DNA of 64,000 bases, taken from positions 1 through 64,000 of the forward strand of contig JAGXIQ010000167.1 of NCBI GenBank assembly GCA_024635625.1, in the 5' to 3' direction. Of the stretch, positions 27,960 through 37,018 are shown piece by piece (position 1 is the stretch's first letter; each line of letters opens with the position of its first letter). Origin of the DNA: Loktanella sp. GTDB taxonomy: Bacteria > Pseudomonadota > Alphaproteobacteria > Rhodobacterales > Rhodobacteraceae. The notes below the pieces were generated by a model that saw nothing but the letters and a program-made list of their open reading frames with translations, made no database searches and was not told the origin of the DNA. The position numbers were made by a program, and so were the translations under genes.

Positions 27960-28901
27960 CTAACCGTAGAACTTGTAGTCACGCTCGATCAATAGTCCGA
28001 GGGCATTGTTGTCGTTTATAAATCCTGTGATGAATTCATGCAGACCCTCGTCGAAGATCGACGTAATATCGCGTTCGCGCAGATTTTTCAGCATCTGTTC
28101 GGCATGGTCATGGCAGGCATGACGCGTCCCGTATTCGTCAACCAGATAGTTCAGGTTTTCGAGGGTCGTCGCCATTGAAAATACAAGAGATCGGGGCAGG
28201 CGGCGGTCCAGGATCAGAAAGCGTGCCACGCTGGACGCGGTCATCTCTTCCTCGTCCAGCCAGCGAAAAGCGCGGTGCGCGGATACGGATCGCAGGATGG
28301 TTTCCCACTGGACGTTGTCCAGCGACGACCCGACGAAACTGTTAGACGGCAATAGGGTGTAATACTTTACGTCGATGATCCGCGCTGTATTGTCGGCGCG
28401 CTCGATGAAGGTACCGATCCGGGCAAAATCATAGATGTCGTTGCGCAGCATGGTTCCGTGCAATGCGCCACGCACAAGTGCGGATTGTTGGCGAATGACG
28501 TCCAGCACGCGTGGTAGATCGGTTTCCTTGATAGGCTTTTTCAACAGTTCCTGAATCGTCATCCAGTTATCGTTTACGGCGGTCCAGACCTCTGCCGTCA
28601 GCGCAGTGCGTACCAATCTTGCGTTATCACGCGCCGACTTCGTCACCGAATAGACTGACGACGCATTGTCTTTGTCGCGTAGCAAAAAGTCGATGACGTC
28701 CGATGCGGTAAAGCCTTCGTGCTTTTTTCTGAATGGGTCACAGACGCCTGCGGTCGTCACGACGGATTCCCATTCGGTTGACGAATCCTGCGACCGGGTT
28801 AGGGCGATGCGAAAGCCCGCCTCGACCAGACGTGCGGTATTTTCGGCGCGTTCCAGAAAGCGGAACATCCAGTAAAGTCCGCCTGCGGTTTTTCCCAGCA
28901 T
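27960..28901 (-). CDS. Alpha-E domain protein
   Basis: A 313-residue, largely helical protein of the alpha-E family, opening with MLGKTAGGLYWMFRFLERAENTAR as family members do; ERAENTAR recurs as ERADNTARI further in. The ATG at 28901 starts 2 bases after the ATP-grasp gene ends; an upstream start at 28922 would overlap it. Members are always found with the circularly permuted ATP-grasp enzyme and are thought to assist it; biochemical function is not established. Confidence 0.9.
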   Translation of the reverse strand: MLGKTAGGLYWMFRFLERAENTARLVEAGFRIALTRSQDSSTEWESVVTTAGVCDPFRKKHEGFTASDVIDFLLRDKDNASSVYSVTKSARDNARLVRTALTAEVWTAVNDNWMTIQELLKKPIKETDLPRVLDVIRQQSALVRGALHGTMLRNDIYDFARIGTFIERADNTARIIDVKYYTLLPSNSFVGSSLDNVQWETILRSVSAHRAFRWLDEEEMTASSVARFLILDRRLPRSLVFSMATTLENLNYLVDEYGTRHACHDHAEQMLKNLRERDITSIFDEGLHEFITGFINDNNALGLLIERDYKFYG

Positions 28902-28903
28902 AC

Positions 28904-30331
28904 TTAGTCCTCTAGCACCCAAGTGTCCTTGGTGCCGCCCCCTTGGCTGGAATTGACGACAAGCGATCCTTCGGTCAGCGCGACGCGCGTCAGACCGCCG
29001 GGCGTGATGTTGATCCCGTCGGGTGACACAAGCACGTAAGGCCGCAAATCGACGTGACGCGGCGCAAGGCCCTTTTTCACCATGATTGGCACCGTCGACA
29101 ACGAAAGCGTCGGCTGCGCAATGTAATTTCCGGGACGCGCGCTCAGTTTGTCGGCGAAATCCGAAAGCTCTTTTTTGCTGGCGGCAGGTCCGACCAGCAT
29201 ACCGTAGCCACCGGATCCATGAACCTCTTTCACAACGAGGTCGGCAAGATTGTCGAGGACGTATTTAAGACTGTCGGGCTCGCCGCAGCGGAACGTTTCG
29301 ACGTTTTTCAGGATCGCCTTCTCGCCTGTGTAGAACTCGACGATATCTGGCATATAGCTATAAATCGCCTTGTCATCGGCCACCCCGGTCCCCGGCGCAT
29401 TGGCGATTGTGATATTGCCCGCGCGGTACACGTCCATAATGCCGGGCACGCCCAGCATCGAGTTTGGGTTGAACGTCAGCGGGTCAAGGTATTCGTCATC
29501 GACGCGACGATACAGCACGTCAATCTGTTTATAGCCTTGGGTTGTGCGCATCGCGATATGACCGTCGACGACGCGTAGATCGTGTCCTTCGACCAGTTCG
29601 GCGCCCATCTGGTCTGCCAGGAACGAGTGCTCATAATAGGCTGAATTAAAGATGCCCGGCGTCAGTACGGCAATTACCGGTTTGCCGTTGCAGGACTTCG
29701 GGGCACAGGCCGCCAGCGATCGGCGCAGGTTCTTCGGGTAATCGCTTACGGGCTGCACTTTGATTCGGCTAAACAGCTCCGGAAACATCTGCAGCATCGT
29801 TTCGCGGTTTTCCAGCATGTAGCTGACACCAGAAGGCGTGCGCGCATTGTCTTCGAGGACAAAAAAATCGTCTTCGCCGGTTCGCACGATATCGGTGCCC
29901 ACAATGTGGGTATAGACGCCGCCGGGCGGCGAAAAGCCCATCATCTGCGGCAGGAATGCTGCGTTTTTGGCGATCAAGTCGATCGGAATGCGACCGGCCC
30001 GCAGGATTTCCTGACGATTATAGATATCATGAAGGAAAGCATTGATCGCGCGGACACGCTGCTCGATCCCCTTGGACAACTTCGTCCACTCGCGGCTCGC
30101 GATGATGCGGGGCACAAGATCGAAGGGGATCAGGCGTTCTTCAGCCGCGACCTGTCCATAGACATTGAAGGTTATGCCAGTGCGTCGAAAGAAGGCTTCT
30201 GCTTCTTTTGATTTGCGCGCCAGTCGACCGGGCTCTTGGTCATCGAACCATGTCTTGTAGCTGGCGTATGGGGGGCGCACCTCGGTGTCGCCCACCCGCA
30301 TTTCGTCGAAATGATCTGGTTTTGTGTTCAT
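28904..30331 (-). CDS. Circularly permuted ATP-grasp protein
   Basis: A 475-residue ATP-grasp ligase of the circularly permuted type. Visible motifs include FVLEDNARTPSGVSYMLENR, VLTPGIFNSAYYEH, VVKEVHGSGGYGMLVGP and the C-terminal DLRPYVLV with GGLTRVAL. ATP-grasp enzymes of this group are predicted to form amide bonds between amino acids or peptides. The ATG at 30331 is chosen; the 22 extra residues of the longer frame show nothing. The gene is coupled closely to the alpha-E gene and follows the second transglutaminase-like gene by 62 bases. Confidence 0.92.
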   Translation of the reverse strand: MNTKPDHFDEMRVGDTEVRPPYASYKTWFDDQEPGRLARKSKEAEAFFRRTGITFNVYGQVAAEERLIPFDLVPRIIASREWTKLSKGIEQRVRAINAFLHDIYNRQEILRAGRIPIDLIAKNAAFLPQMMGFSPPGGVYTHIVGTDIVRTGEDDFFVLEDNARTPSGVSYMLENRETMLQMFPELFSRIKVQPVSDYPKNLRRSLAACAPKSCNGKPVIAVLTPGIFNSAYYEHSFLADQMGAELVEGHDLRVVDGHIAMRTTQGYKQIDVLYRRVDDEYLDPLTFNPNSMLGVPGIMDVYRAGNITIANAPGTGVADDKAIYSYMPDIVEFYTGEKAILKNVETFRCGEPDSLKYVLDNLADLVVKEVHGSGGYGMLVGPAASKKELSDFADKLSARPGNYIAQPTLSLSTVPIMVKKGLAPRHVDLRPYVLVSPDGINITPGGLTRVALTEGSLVVNSSQGGGTKDTWVLED

Positions 30332-30393
30332 GATGCTGAAGTTAACGCTTTCCACCGGTTCTGCAATTAATACAGGCAGAAACCGTCGGAAGG

Positions 30394-31170
30394 TCAATCC
30401 GCCACAACCAAGACCGACTGTTCATTTAGCGTTGTTGTCCCAAAGGCGGTTAAAAAAGCGACGTCCGCTGCATCGCGTCCTACGCCGATCACGATCATGC
30501 GATCAGCTGTCGTCATGCCTGTTGGGTCAATCAGATGCCAGCCACCGTTCAGATAAACCTCTGCAACTGCATGGAAATCTGGCGGGGTGACGTCTGGGCT
30601 GTAGACGCTGGCGATCCGTGCCGGAATTGCGCTAGACCGGCAGAAGGCGATCAATAAATGGGCATAGTCGCGGCAAACGCCGCGTTTCGCGGCAAATGTA
30701 TCTTCGGCGTCAGTATCGCCGTCGCTGCTTTTGCCATCGTAGGTCAGATTGTCCGTGATCCACTTTGACATAGCCTTCACTTTGGCGCCGCCGCGCAAGC
30801 CAGAGAAGTTCTCTTCCAGAAACTCCGCGAAATCGTCAGCATTACAGTAACGCGAAGACATCAAGTATTTGACTGTTGGTGCGTTCAGTTGATGAAGCGG
30901 CGTTTCTGTTAATGTCTCTAGTCTGGCAACCGGGCGGTTCACAGAAACCTGAGCGGAGTAGGTCAGCAGCAGATTGCCGTTGGTTTCAAGCCAGATCCGA
31001 TTTCCGATACCCTCTTCGGCCGGCATGTCGCGGAACGACTTGTAGGCTGCGATCTCGGTATTTTCCCATGTCACGATCTGGAAGGGATCGGTCATGGCGC
31101 GGATTTGCAACAGCAATGTAGTGGGCCGCGGCACGCCATAGTTCAGGCGCACAGTGATCTGACTGTCCAA
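30394..31170 (-). CDS. Transglutaminase-like protein, second copy
   Basis: A protein of about 258 residues with a transglutaminase-like core. The triad is visible: Cys in RGVCRDYAHLL, His in PDFHAVAEVYL and Asp in HLIDPTGM. It opens with SQITVRLNYGVPRPTTLLLQ, the usual N-terminal beta strand of the family. The start is uncertain; a TTG at 31170 preceded by AGGA fits the family, while an ATG at 31263 would overlap the end of ureG and add 31 atypical residues. It heads the Anbu cluster and lies about 70 bases after ureG on the same strand. Confidence 0.86.
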   Translation of the reverse strand: MDSQITVRLNYGVPRPTTLLLQIRAMTDPFQIVTWENTEIAAYKSFRDMPAEEGIGNRIWLETNGNLLLTYSAQVSVNRPVARLETLTETPLHQLNAPTVKYLMSSRYCNADDFAEFLEENFSGLRGGAKVKAMSKWITDNLTYDGKSSDGDTDAEDTFAAKRGVCRDYAHLLIAFCRSSAIPARIASVYSPDVTPPDFHAVAEVYLNGGWHLIDPTGMTTADRMIVIGVGRDAADVAFLTAFGTTTLNEQSVLVVAD

Positions 31171-31240
31171 GTTGATATTTCCTGTCTGGAAGAGTTCGTT
31201 CTGACCAACCCGCAGTCGGATTGATCGGTTCCGCGTTATG

Positions 31241-31861
31241 TCACACCAACCTGAGGCCGCCAAGGGCTGCGATGCGTGCTATGACTGGGTCCAGCCCCTG
31301 ATCGTGGCGCAGCGCAGTAAAGCACACTGTCCCCTCGCCACGCATCCGTTTTGCATCGCGCGCCATCACATCAAGTGATGCGCCAACGTAGGGGGCAAGG
31401 TCCGTCTTGTTGATGACCAGGATGTCTGACCGGGTGATTGCGGGGCCTCCCTTGCGGGGTATTTCCTCTCCTGCCGCGACATCAATGACGTAGATCGTCA
31501 GGTCTGCCAGTTCCGGACTGAAGGTGGCGGACAAGTTGTCGCCGCCGCTTTCGATTAGCACGACATCAAGGTCTGGGTGGCGGTCGCGCATCTGCGCAAC
31601 GGCAGCCAAATTGATGCTCGCGTCCTCTCGGATTGCCGTATGAGGGCACCCGCCGGTTTCGACACCTATGATTCGGTCAGACGGCAGGATTTGCATCCGC
31701 ATCAGGGCCTCGGCGTCCTCTTGTGTGTAGATGTCGTTTGTGATGACGCCGATCGATAATTGATCCTTCATCCGGACCGCAAGTTTGGCGGTAAGTGTGG
31801 TTTTGCCTGCGCCGACCGGGCCGCCGATCCCGATGCGCAATGGACCGTAAGGAGATCTCAT
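31241..31861 (-). CDS. ureG: Urease accessory GTPase
   Basis: A 206-residue SIMIBI GTPase that powers nickel delivery to urease. The P-loop is [11 protein letters not shown]; the nickel-binding region is [15 protein letters not shown] with the CPH motif; [17 protein letters not shown] and [10 protein letters not shown] are family-typical. The ATG at 31861 overlaps the ureF stop as ATGA. The long frame further upstream is an artefact running through ureF. Confidence 0.97.
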   Translation of the reverse strand: MRSPYGPLRIGIGGPVGAGKTTLTAKLAVRMKDQLSIGVITNDIYTQEDAEALMRMQILPSDRIIGVETGGCPHTAIREDASINLAAVAQMRDRHPDLDVVLIESGGDNLSATFSPELADLTIYVIDVAAGEEIPRKGGPAITRSDILVINKTDLAPYVGASLDVMARDAKRMRGEGTVCFTALRHDQGLDPVIARIAALGGLRLV

Positions 31862-32493
31862 GACCGGAATATCCTTGGTTGAAGGGTTTCGTGCCGCATT
31901 GCAGCAATTTCTGCCATGAAGGCGCTGCTGCCGATGTCGTCCAATGTCTGGGTTCGCGCCCTCTCTGCCAACGATATGCACAATGGCGTCAGCCCGGCCA
32001 GTATGGTCTGCGCCTGTGTTTGCCCCAACGGCATCGCCCGCTGTGCTGCCGAAATCAGTCCAGCGGCAAAGGCGTGTAGATAGGCTTGCAGTGTCTGATC
32101 CAACGCAATGTCCTGTGATCGCGCCGCCGCGCCGACGGCGGCCGGCAGGGTCATCGGTTGCAGATCTGTCCCCCAGACAGCATTGACCGTGGCGCAAAAG
32201 GCCTCTCCCTGCGCTGTCGTCTCTAGCAGGCGCTCGCGCGAGGGGGCCAAGGCGCGGGCAAACGTATCAACAGTCATGGGATCATCGCTGCGATATGCCT
32301 CTGCCAGCAGGATCGCGTCGTTACGTCCGGTTCCGTCGGTCAGGACTGTGGTCAGCCAGTCGCACAGGGCACCCGCATCGGGAATCCGCCCTTCGGCGAC
32401 CGCGTTTTCTAATCCATGAGAGTAGCTGAATGTGCCCAGCGGAAAGCCGGGGGACAGCCACTGCATTAATGTCAGCAGGCCATCAGTGGGCAT
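31858..32493 (-). CDS. ureF: Urease accessory protein UreF
   Basis: A protein of about 211 residues, mostly helical, that bridges UreD-bound apourease and UreG. The family signature is visible as [21 protein letters not shown] near the N terminus. The ATG at 32493 (MPTDGLL) is preferred because it overlaps the ureE stop by 11 bases; a second ATG at 32517 lies further inside ureE. It is coupled to ureG downstream. Confidence 0.93.
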   Translation of the reverse strand: MPTDGLLTLMQWLSPGFPLGTFSYSHGLENAVAEGRIPDAGALCDWLTTVLTDGTGRNDAILLAEAYRSDDPMTVDTFARALAPSRERLLETTAQGEAFCATVNAVWGTDLQPMTLPAAVGAAARSQDIALDQTLQAYLHAFAAGLISAAQRAMPLGQTQAQTILAGLTPLCISLAERARTQTLDDIGSSAFMAEIAAMRHETLQPRIFRS

Positions 32494-32929
32494 GGGAAAG
32501 TGTGCGGCCGTGACCATATGCGCCACCTTCTGGTTCGAAGGGTGCGTCAATCTCGGTAATGTCAGCCCCCAGATGATCCTTAAGCATGTGGCCGATGACC
32601 GGATCGCGTAGGATTAGCAGGTGGTCGTCTGCAAATTGGCAAGGCATATGGCGGTTCCCAATGTGCCACGCCAGTCGCGCGATGTCCCCGCTAACGCGGT
32701 AGAGAGGCTCTTGCGCTGCAACGATACGGATCGCGCGACCATCGTCCAGCGACAGAAGATCGCCGTCGTTCAAGGATGTCGTGTGTTCCAGATCGACAAG
32801 GAAAGAGGTGCCGCCATCACTGGTCAGCACCTTGCGCCGCATCAGCCGCGCGTCATAGGTCAGCGCACAAGTGTCGAATACCTGTGCGCTGTGATCGTGT
32901 ATAACATGGTGTGCGATGGGCTGCGTCAT
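32483..32929 (-). CDS. ureE: Urease nickel metallochaperone
   Basis: A 148-residue UreE. The N-terminal domain is followed by the nickel-binding domain with WHIGNRHMPCQF, and the C terminus is [14 protein letters not shown], a short version of the His-rich tail. It binds nickel and hands it to UreG. The ATG at 32929 starts the recognisable sequence; the extra 28 codons upstream do not look like UreE. It follows the small DUF1127-like gene after 16 bases. Confidence 0.94.
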   Translation of the reverse strand: MTQPIAHHVIHDHSAQVFDTCALTYDARLMRRKVLTSDGGTSFLVDLEHTTSLNDGDLLSLDDGRAIRIVAAQEPLYRVSGDIARLAWHIGNRHMPCQFADDHLLILRDPVIGHMLKDHLGADITEIDAPFEPEGGAYGHGRTLSHAH

Positions 32930-32945
32930 GCGCAGACCGCCTGCG

Positions 32946-33170
32946 TCAGACGTAGAACAGATCGCGAAAGACGTGGTGTACGATCCGATCGCGCCGGATG
33001 CCCATCTTTGCAAGCTCTTCGTCCGATTTTGCCTCGAGTGCTACGATCTGAGTCATCCGCGACCGACGTTCCATATAGGCGTTCATGCCCTGACCAATTG
33101 ACGCAAAGAACGAGTCGACCTTGGCGCGGATTTCGGCAGAGCGCGGAGCGCTGAGTGTTTGAGTAGACAT
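32946..33170 (-). CDS. Small DUF1127-like protein inside the urease operon
   Basis: A 74-residue basic protein. The C-terminal half, ALEAKSDEELAKMGIRRDRI, matches the general pattern of DUF1127 (YjiS-like) proteins, which are small and Arg-rich; some are RNA-binding or regulatory. The ATG at 33170 begins MSTQTLSAPRS. It lies 120 bases after ureC and 16 before ureE, on the same strand, so it is transcribed with the urease genes. No role in urease maturation is known to me. Confidence 0.72.
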   Translation of the reverse strand: MSTQTLSAPRSAEIRAKVDSFFASIGQGMNAYMERRSRMTQIVALEAKSDEELAKMGIRRDRIVHHVFRDLFYV

Positions 33171-33290
33171 TGGAAACCTTATCTGCGGCCAGTGCCGCTG
33201 TAGTGGCAATCAGGTCTCCTCCCTTGCCACTCCATATAAGGTCAGTATCTCTGACCGCAATTGCGTTTTGTGCAACCCTGCTGCCCATCA

Positions 33291-35000
33291 TCAGAACAGG
33301 AAGTAGCGCTGCGCCATTGGCAACACCTCTGCGGGCTGGCAGGTCAGTAACTCGCCGTCCGCCCGGACCTCATACGTTTCTGGGTCCACGTCGATGTGGG
33401 GTAGGGCGTCGTTCAAGATCAGATCAGCCTTGCCAATGTTGCGTGTGTTTTTGACCGCTACTGTTTGTTTGGCCAATCCAAGGCTGTCGCGCAGCCCTTC
33501 GGCCTGCGCTGCAGCTGATACGAAACTGACGGAACTTTCCGTCAGGGACCGTCCGTAGGCACCGAACATCGGGCGCGAATATACCGGCTGCGGCGTTGGA
33601 ATAGAGGCGTTGGGGTCCCCCATCTGCGCCACCACGATAGTGCCGCCCATCAGCACCATCTCTGGCTTGACGCCAAAGAAGGCTGGGTTCCAAAGCACAA
33701 GATCGGCGCGTTTGCCTTCGGCGATCGACCCAAGTTCGTGGCTAACCCCATGCGCAATCGCCGGGTTGATCGTATATTTCGCGATATATCGGCGCACGCG
33801 AAAGTTGTCGTTCGCGCCCGTCTCCTCTGCCAAACGCCCACGCTGTTTTTTCATCTTGTCGGCGGTCTGCCATGTGCGGATCAAGACTTCGCCCACGCGA
33901 CCCATAGCCTGACTATCCGATGCGATGATCGAAAATGCCCCCATGTCGTGCAGGATATCCTCGGCTGCGATGGTCTCACGCCGGATACGGCTTTCGGCAA
34001 AGGCGACATCTTCGGGGATCGACTTGTCAAGGTGGTGGCACACCATCAGCATGTCGAGGTGTTCCTCGATTGTGTTAACGGTGAAGGGCCTCGTCGGATT
34101 GGTAGACGACGGTAGCACATAGGGTTCGCCACAAATCTTGATGATGTCCGGGGCGTGCCCGCCGCCTGCACCTTCCGTGTGAAAGGCATGGATCGTGCGG
34201 CCCTTCATCGCTTTCACGGTATGCTCTACAAAGCCACTCTCGTTCAGCGTATCCGTATGGATCATTACCTGCACGTCCATGTCGTCAGCGACAGACAGGC
34301 AGCAATCGATCGCGGCAGGTGTCGTACCCCAGTCTTCGTGCAGTTTCAGCGAACAGGCCCCGGCCTTTACCATCTCTACAAGCGCATCCGGCTGACTCGC
34401 GTTGCCCTTTCCGGCCAGTCCGATGTTCATCGGAATGCCGTCAAAAGCTTGCAGCATCCGCCCGATATGCCAAGCGCCGGGTGTGCAGGTCGTGGCCAAC
34501 GTCCCATGTGCTGGCCCGGTGCCGCCACCGAAACAGGTCGTCACGCCGGAATGGAGAGAGTCTTCCATCTGTTGCGGCGCGATAAAATGGATGTGAGAGT
34601 CAAATCCGCCTGCGGTCAGGATGCGCCCTTCGCCCGCGATAATCTCTGTCCCCGGCCCGATGATGATATCGACGCCGGACTGGGTGTCTGGATTGCCCGC
34701 CTTGCCGATTTTGTGGATGCGGCCATCCTTCAGCGCGACATCGGCCTTCCAGATCCCCGCATGATCCACGATCAGCGCGTTGGTGATGACCGTATCAACG
34801 GCCCCGCCGGCCCGTGTGACCTGAGACTGCCCCATCCCGTCGCGAATGACTTTGCCGCCGCCGAACTTTACCTCTTCACCATAGGTCGTCAGGTCGCGTT
34901 CGACTTCGATGATCAGGTCAGTATCAGCCAAACGCACTTTATCGCCCGTCGTTGGGCCAAAGGTGGCGGCATAATTTACGCGGGAAATCAGGGCTGGCAT
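33291..35000 (-). CDS. ureC: Urease alpha subunit
   Basis: The 569-residue catalytic subunit that hydrolyses urea to ammonia and carbamate in the cytoplasm. Nickel ligands are seen in [12 protein letters not shown], the carbamylated bridging Lys in [10 protein letters not shown], further His ligands in [12 protein letters not shown] and [11 protein letters not shown], and the mobile-flap His in MVCHHLDKS. Length and order are standard, and the active site looks complete. A 105-residue gene separates it from ureB. Confidence 0.98.
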   Translation of the reverse strand: MPALISRVNYAATFGPTTGDKVRLADTDLIIEVERDLTTYGEEVKFGGGKVIRDGMGQSQVTRAGGAVDTVITNALIVDHAGIWKADVALKDGRIHKIGKAGNPDTQSGVDIIIGPGTEIIAGEGRILTAGGFDSHIHFIAPQQMEDSLHSGVTTCFGGGTGPAHGTLATTCTPGAWHIGRMLQAFDGIPMNIGLAGKGNASQPDALVEMVKAGACSLKLHEDWGTTPAAIDCCLSVADDMDVQVMIHTDTLNESGFVEHTVKAMKGRTIHAFHTEGAGGGHAPDIIKICGEPYVLPSSTNPTRPFTVNTIEEHLDMLMVCHHLDKSIPEDVAFAESRIRRETIAAEDILHDMGAFSIIASDSQAMGRVGEVLIRTWQTADKMKKQRGRLAEETGANDNFRVRRYIAKYTINPAIAHGVSHELGSIAEGKRADLVLWNPAFFGVKPEMVLMGGTIVVAQMGDPNASIPTPQPVYSRPMFGAYGRSLTESSVSFVSAAAQAEGLRDSLGLAKQTVAVKNTRNIGKADLILNDALPHIDVDPETYEVRADGELLTCQPAEVLPMAQRYFLF

Positions 35001-35004
35001 AGGC

Positions 35005-35322
35005 TCACTTCATCATCGTTGGGCCGCGCTTGCCAAGGCGTTTGGCATTGGCGCGGGTTTTCTGGCGCAGGGGCTTTACGGCGGCATTTACGATTTCGTC
35101 CGGCCGCTTGCCCGTCATCGCGGCTAGCGTGGCGTTCTGGATCGACCGTGTCATGGCCTCGGTCTTTTCTGACAGCATACGGTCGTTCTCTGTAGAGGTG
35201 ACGGACCAAAGTCCGCTCCACCCCATAACGCGCATGGCGATGACACTTTGTGCTTCAGCCAGCATTAAGCCAACCTCTAGTGATGTCGAAAAATGCTCCA
35301 GCGGTGTTGCTGATCGTGCCAT
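35005..35322 (-). CDS. Phasin-like small helical protein between ureB and ureC
   Basis: A 105-residue protein predicted to be helical, with a basic C terminus ([16 protein letters not shown]). The central [25 protein letters not shown] resembles the amphipathic helices of phasins, but I cannot assign it to a family with confidence. It begins 1 base after the ureB stop and ends 4 bases before ureC, so it is an integral part of the operon. The position suggests a urease-related role; this is inference only. Confidence 0.75.
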   Translation of the reverse strand: MARSATPLEHFSTSLEVGLMLAEAQSVIAMRVMGWSGLWSVTSTENDRMLSEKTEAMTRSIQNATLAAMTGKRPDEIVNAAVKPLRQKTRANAKRLGKRGPTMMK

Positions 35323-35323
35323 G

Positions 35324-35629
35324 TTAAAGGGCTCCCATGACGGCTGCATTGAACCCATAGATATGCCGAAGGCCACCGATTGCGATAAGCTTCACCTCGC
35401 GGCGTTGCCCCGGCTCGAAACGAACTGCCGATCCGGGCGGCACATCCAGCCGCATACCGCGTGCCGCGTACCGATCAAAGTCAAGCGCCGGGTTTGTTTC
35501 GGCAAAGTGGTAGTGGCTGCCCACCTGCACGGGTCTGTCGCCCGTATTGGCAACCATCAGGGTCAGCACCTCCGCCCCGGCGTTCAGTTCGATATCGCCG
35601 TCTGCCGTCATCACTTCACCGGGGATCAT
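35324..35629 (-). CDS. ureB: Urease beta subunit
   Basis: A 101-residue structural subunit, starting [18 protein letters not shown] and containing the family segment [18 protein letters not shown] and [15 protein letters not shown]. It packs against UreC and UreA in the urease oligomer. The gene lies 39 bases after ureA. Confidence 0.97.
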   Translation of the reverse strand: MIPGEVMTADGDIELNAGAEVLTLMVANTGDRPVQVGSHYHFAETNPALDFDRYAARGMRLDVPPGSAVRFEPGQRREVKLIAIGGLRHIYGFNAAVMGAL

Positions 35630-35668
35630 GGCGCAACTCCTGTCCGAACTTTCTCAAAACACTCAAAC

Positions 35669-35971
35669 TCAACGGATCGGCTGGTGAACGGTCACAAGCT
35701 TGGTGCCGTCGGGAAACGTAGCCTCTACCTGCACTTCCGGTAGCATTTCTGCGATGCCTTCCATGCACTGCTCGCGGGTAATGACTTGTGCACCCGCTTC
35801 CATCATGTCCGCGACACTGCGCCCATCTCTGGCACCTTCGACGACGGTGTCAGTGATCAGGGCGATCGCCTCTGGATAATTCAGCTTAACCCCGCGGGCG
35901 AGCCGTTTTCGCGCGACCTCTGCCGCCATGGCGATCAGCAGCTTATCTTTTTCACGAGGTGTCAGTTGCAT
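35669..35971 (-). CDS. ureA: Urease gamma subunit
   Basis: A 100-residue subunit starting [20 protein letters not shown] with [10 protein letters not shown] and [18 protein letters not shown], all typical. It is encoded immediately after ureD (1-base gap). The three separate structural subunits gamma, beta and alpha are the usual bacterial arrangement. Confidence 0.97.
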   Translation of the reverse strand: MQLTPREKDKLLIAMAAEVARKRLARGVKLNYPEAIALITDTVVEGARDGRSVADMMEAGAQVITREQCMEGIAEMLPEVQVEATFPDGTKLVTVHQPIR

Positions 35972-35972
35972 G

Positions 35973-36809
35973 TCAAATCGTCCAAGTCGGGGGCAGGGGG
36001 CCGCGCAAAGCGGTCAGGATGGGGATCAGCACGCGCCGCATATCAAAGCTGTCAGCGGCCAGTAGGCGGGCGAAAAGGACTCCGTCACGGATAACGCTGA
36101 CACCGCCAGTGGCGGGCATCAGATGTCGTAATCTTGCAAGAAAAGATTCGGCATCGGGGGCTACGAATGTAACGCTGGCAACGCAATTCGCAGGCCCGCC
36201 GCACCATTCCGCTGCCATTCGGCCTGACACCGCGCCATCCAAGGCAATCGCATCGGCAAAAATCAGATCACCCTCACGCGTAATACGGATATCGTCCTTC
36301 AGAAACGCGCTTTTGACACGCTCACCCATTAGGGCGCGGCCCAGCACAAGGGTCTCGACGCCAAGAAAGCTTGCATTCCCAGCCATTTCGACCCCTAGGC
36401 GCCGCCGTAGACGACAGCGGTCGAAAAGAATGGTTTCCTGCGGTAGCCAGTCGATACGACCACCTTGGGCAATGGTGATATCCGTCGTCATACGGGCGGT
36501 CTGGCCCGGTTGCGCTTTGTAAATCCGCTCTGCCGTCTGAGTGGTCAACGTCAGGTGGCTATCCGTAGCGGCCTGCGCTGTGATCCCGAAGCGATCGCCG
36601 CCCGTGACGCCGCCAGCGGTATTCAGCGTTACAGCCAGAAGATCGTCCCCAGCGTGCCGCGGAAACAACGCCTTGGATGCCCCTGCCTGACGCAAATTGT
36701 CTAAACGGTTGCCGTCTCGCACGCTGATCCGCAACACGCCCTGCGCGCGCGGCGTGAACCGGTGCGGGTCGTCGGGTAAGGCATCAGGAACGGGCGCTGC
36801 GTGGGTCAT
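35973..36809 (-). CDS. ureD: Urease accessory protein UreD
   Basis: A protein of about 278 residues that holds apourease for nickel insertion. Family sequences include [23 protein letters not shown] and [13 protein letters not shown]. The ATG at 36809 is preferred, but one at 36845 is possible. It is the first gene of the urease operon. The 209-base gap upstream shows no recognisable promoter, and no urea transporter gene is adjacent. Confidence 0.92.
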   Translation of the reverse strand: MTHAAPVPDALPDDPHRFTPRAQGVLRISVRDGNRLDNLRQAGASKALFPRHAGDDLLAVTLNTAGGVTGGDRFGITAQAATDSHLTLTTQTAERIYKAQPGQTARMTTDITIAQGGRIDWLPQETILFDRCRLRRRLGVEMAGNASFLGVETLVLGRALMGERVKSAFLKDDIRITREGDLIFADAIALDGAVSGRMAAEWCGGPANCVASVTFVAPDAESFLARLRHLMPATGGVSVIRDGVLFARLLAADSFDMRRVLIPILTALRGPLPPTWTI

Positions 36810-37018
36810 AGGCCGACCTTGCACAAACTTGCCCGTCAGAGGCAACAGGCCGCCGCAAAACCGTTGCCCTAACCGCAGCGATTGCCTAAAAATAAGGCGC
36901 CCTAGGCGTGTGGTGCGGGCATTTGGTAAACCGAAGGGTTCTTTGCGTGCTGCGCCGTCGATAAGGTTTTAGGACGTAAATGCCGCAGATCAGTCATGCA
37001 AGCCGTTTGGCTGGGTAA

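Noticed and set aside
34155-35195. A 346-codon plus-strand frame opposite ureC
   Set aside because: It is the complement of highly conserved urease coding sequence and its translation is Arg/His rich with no domain.
36846-37018. Possible nitrogen-regulated sigma-54 promoter before ureD
   Set aside because: I could not find a convincing -24/-12 pattern on the minus strand.
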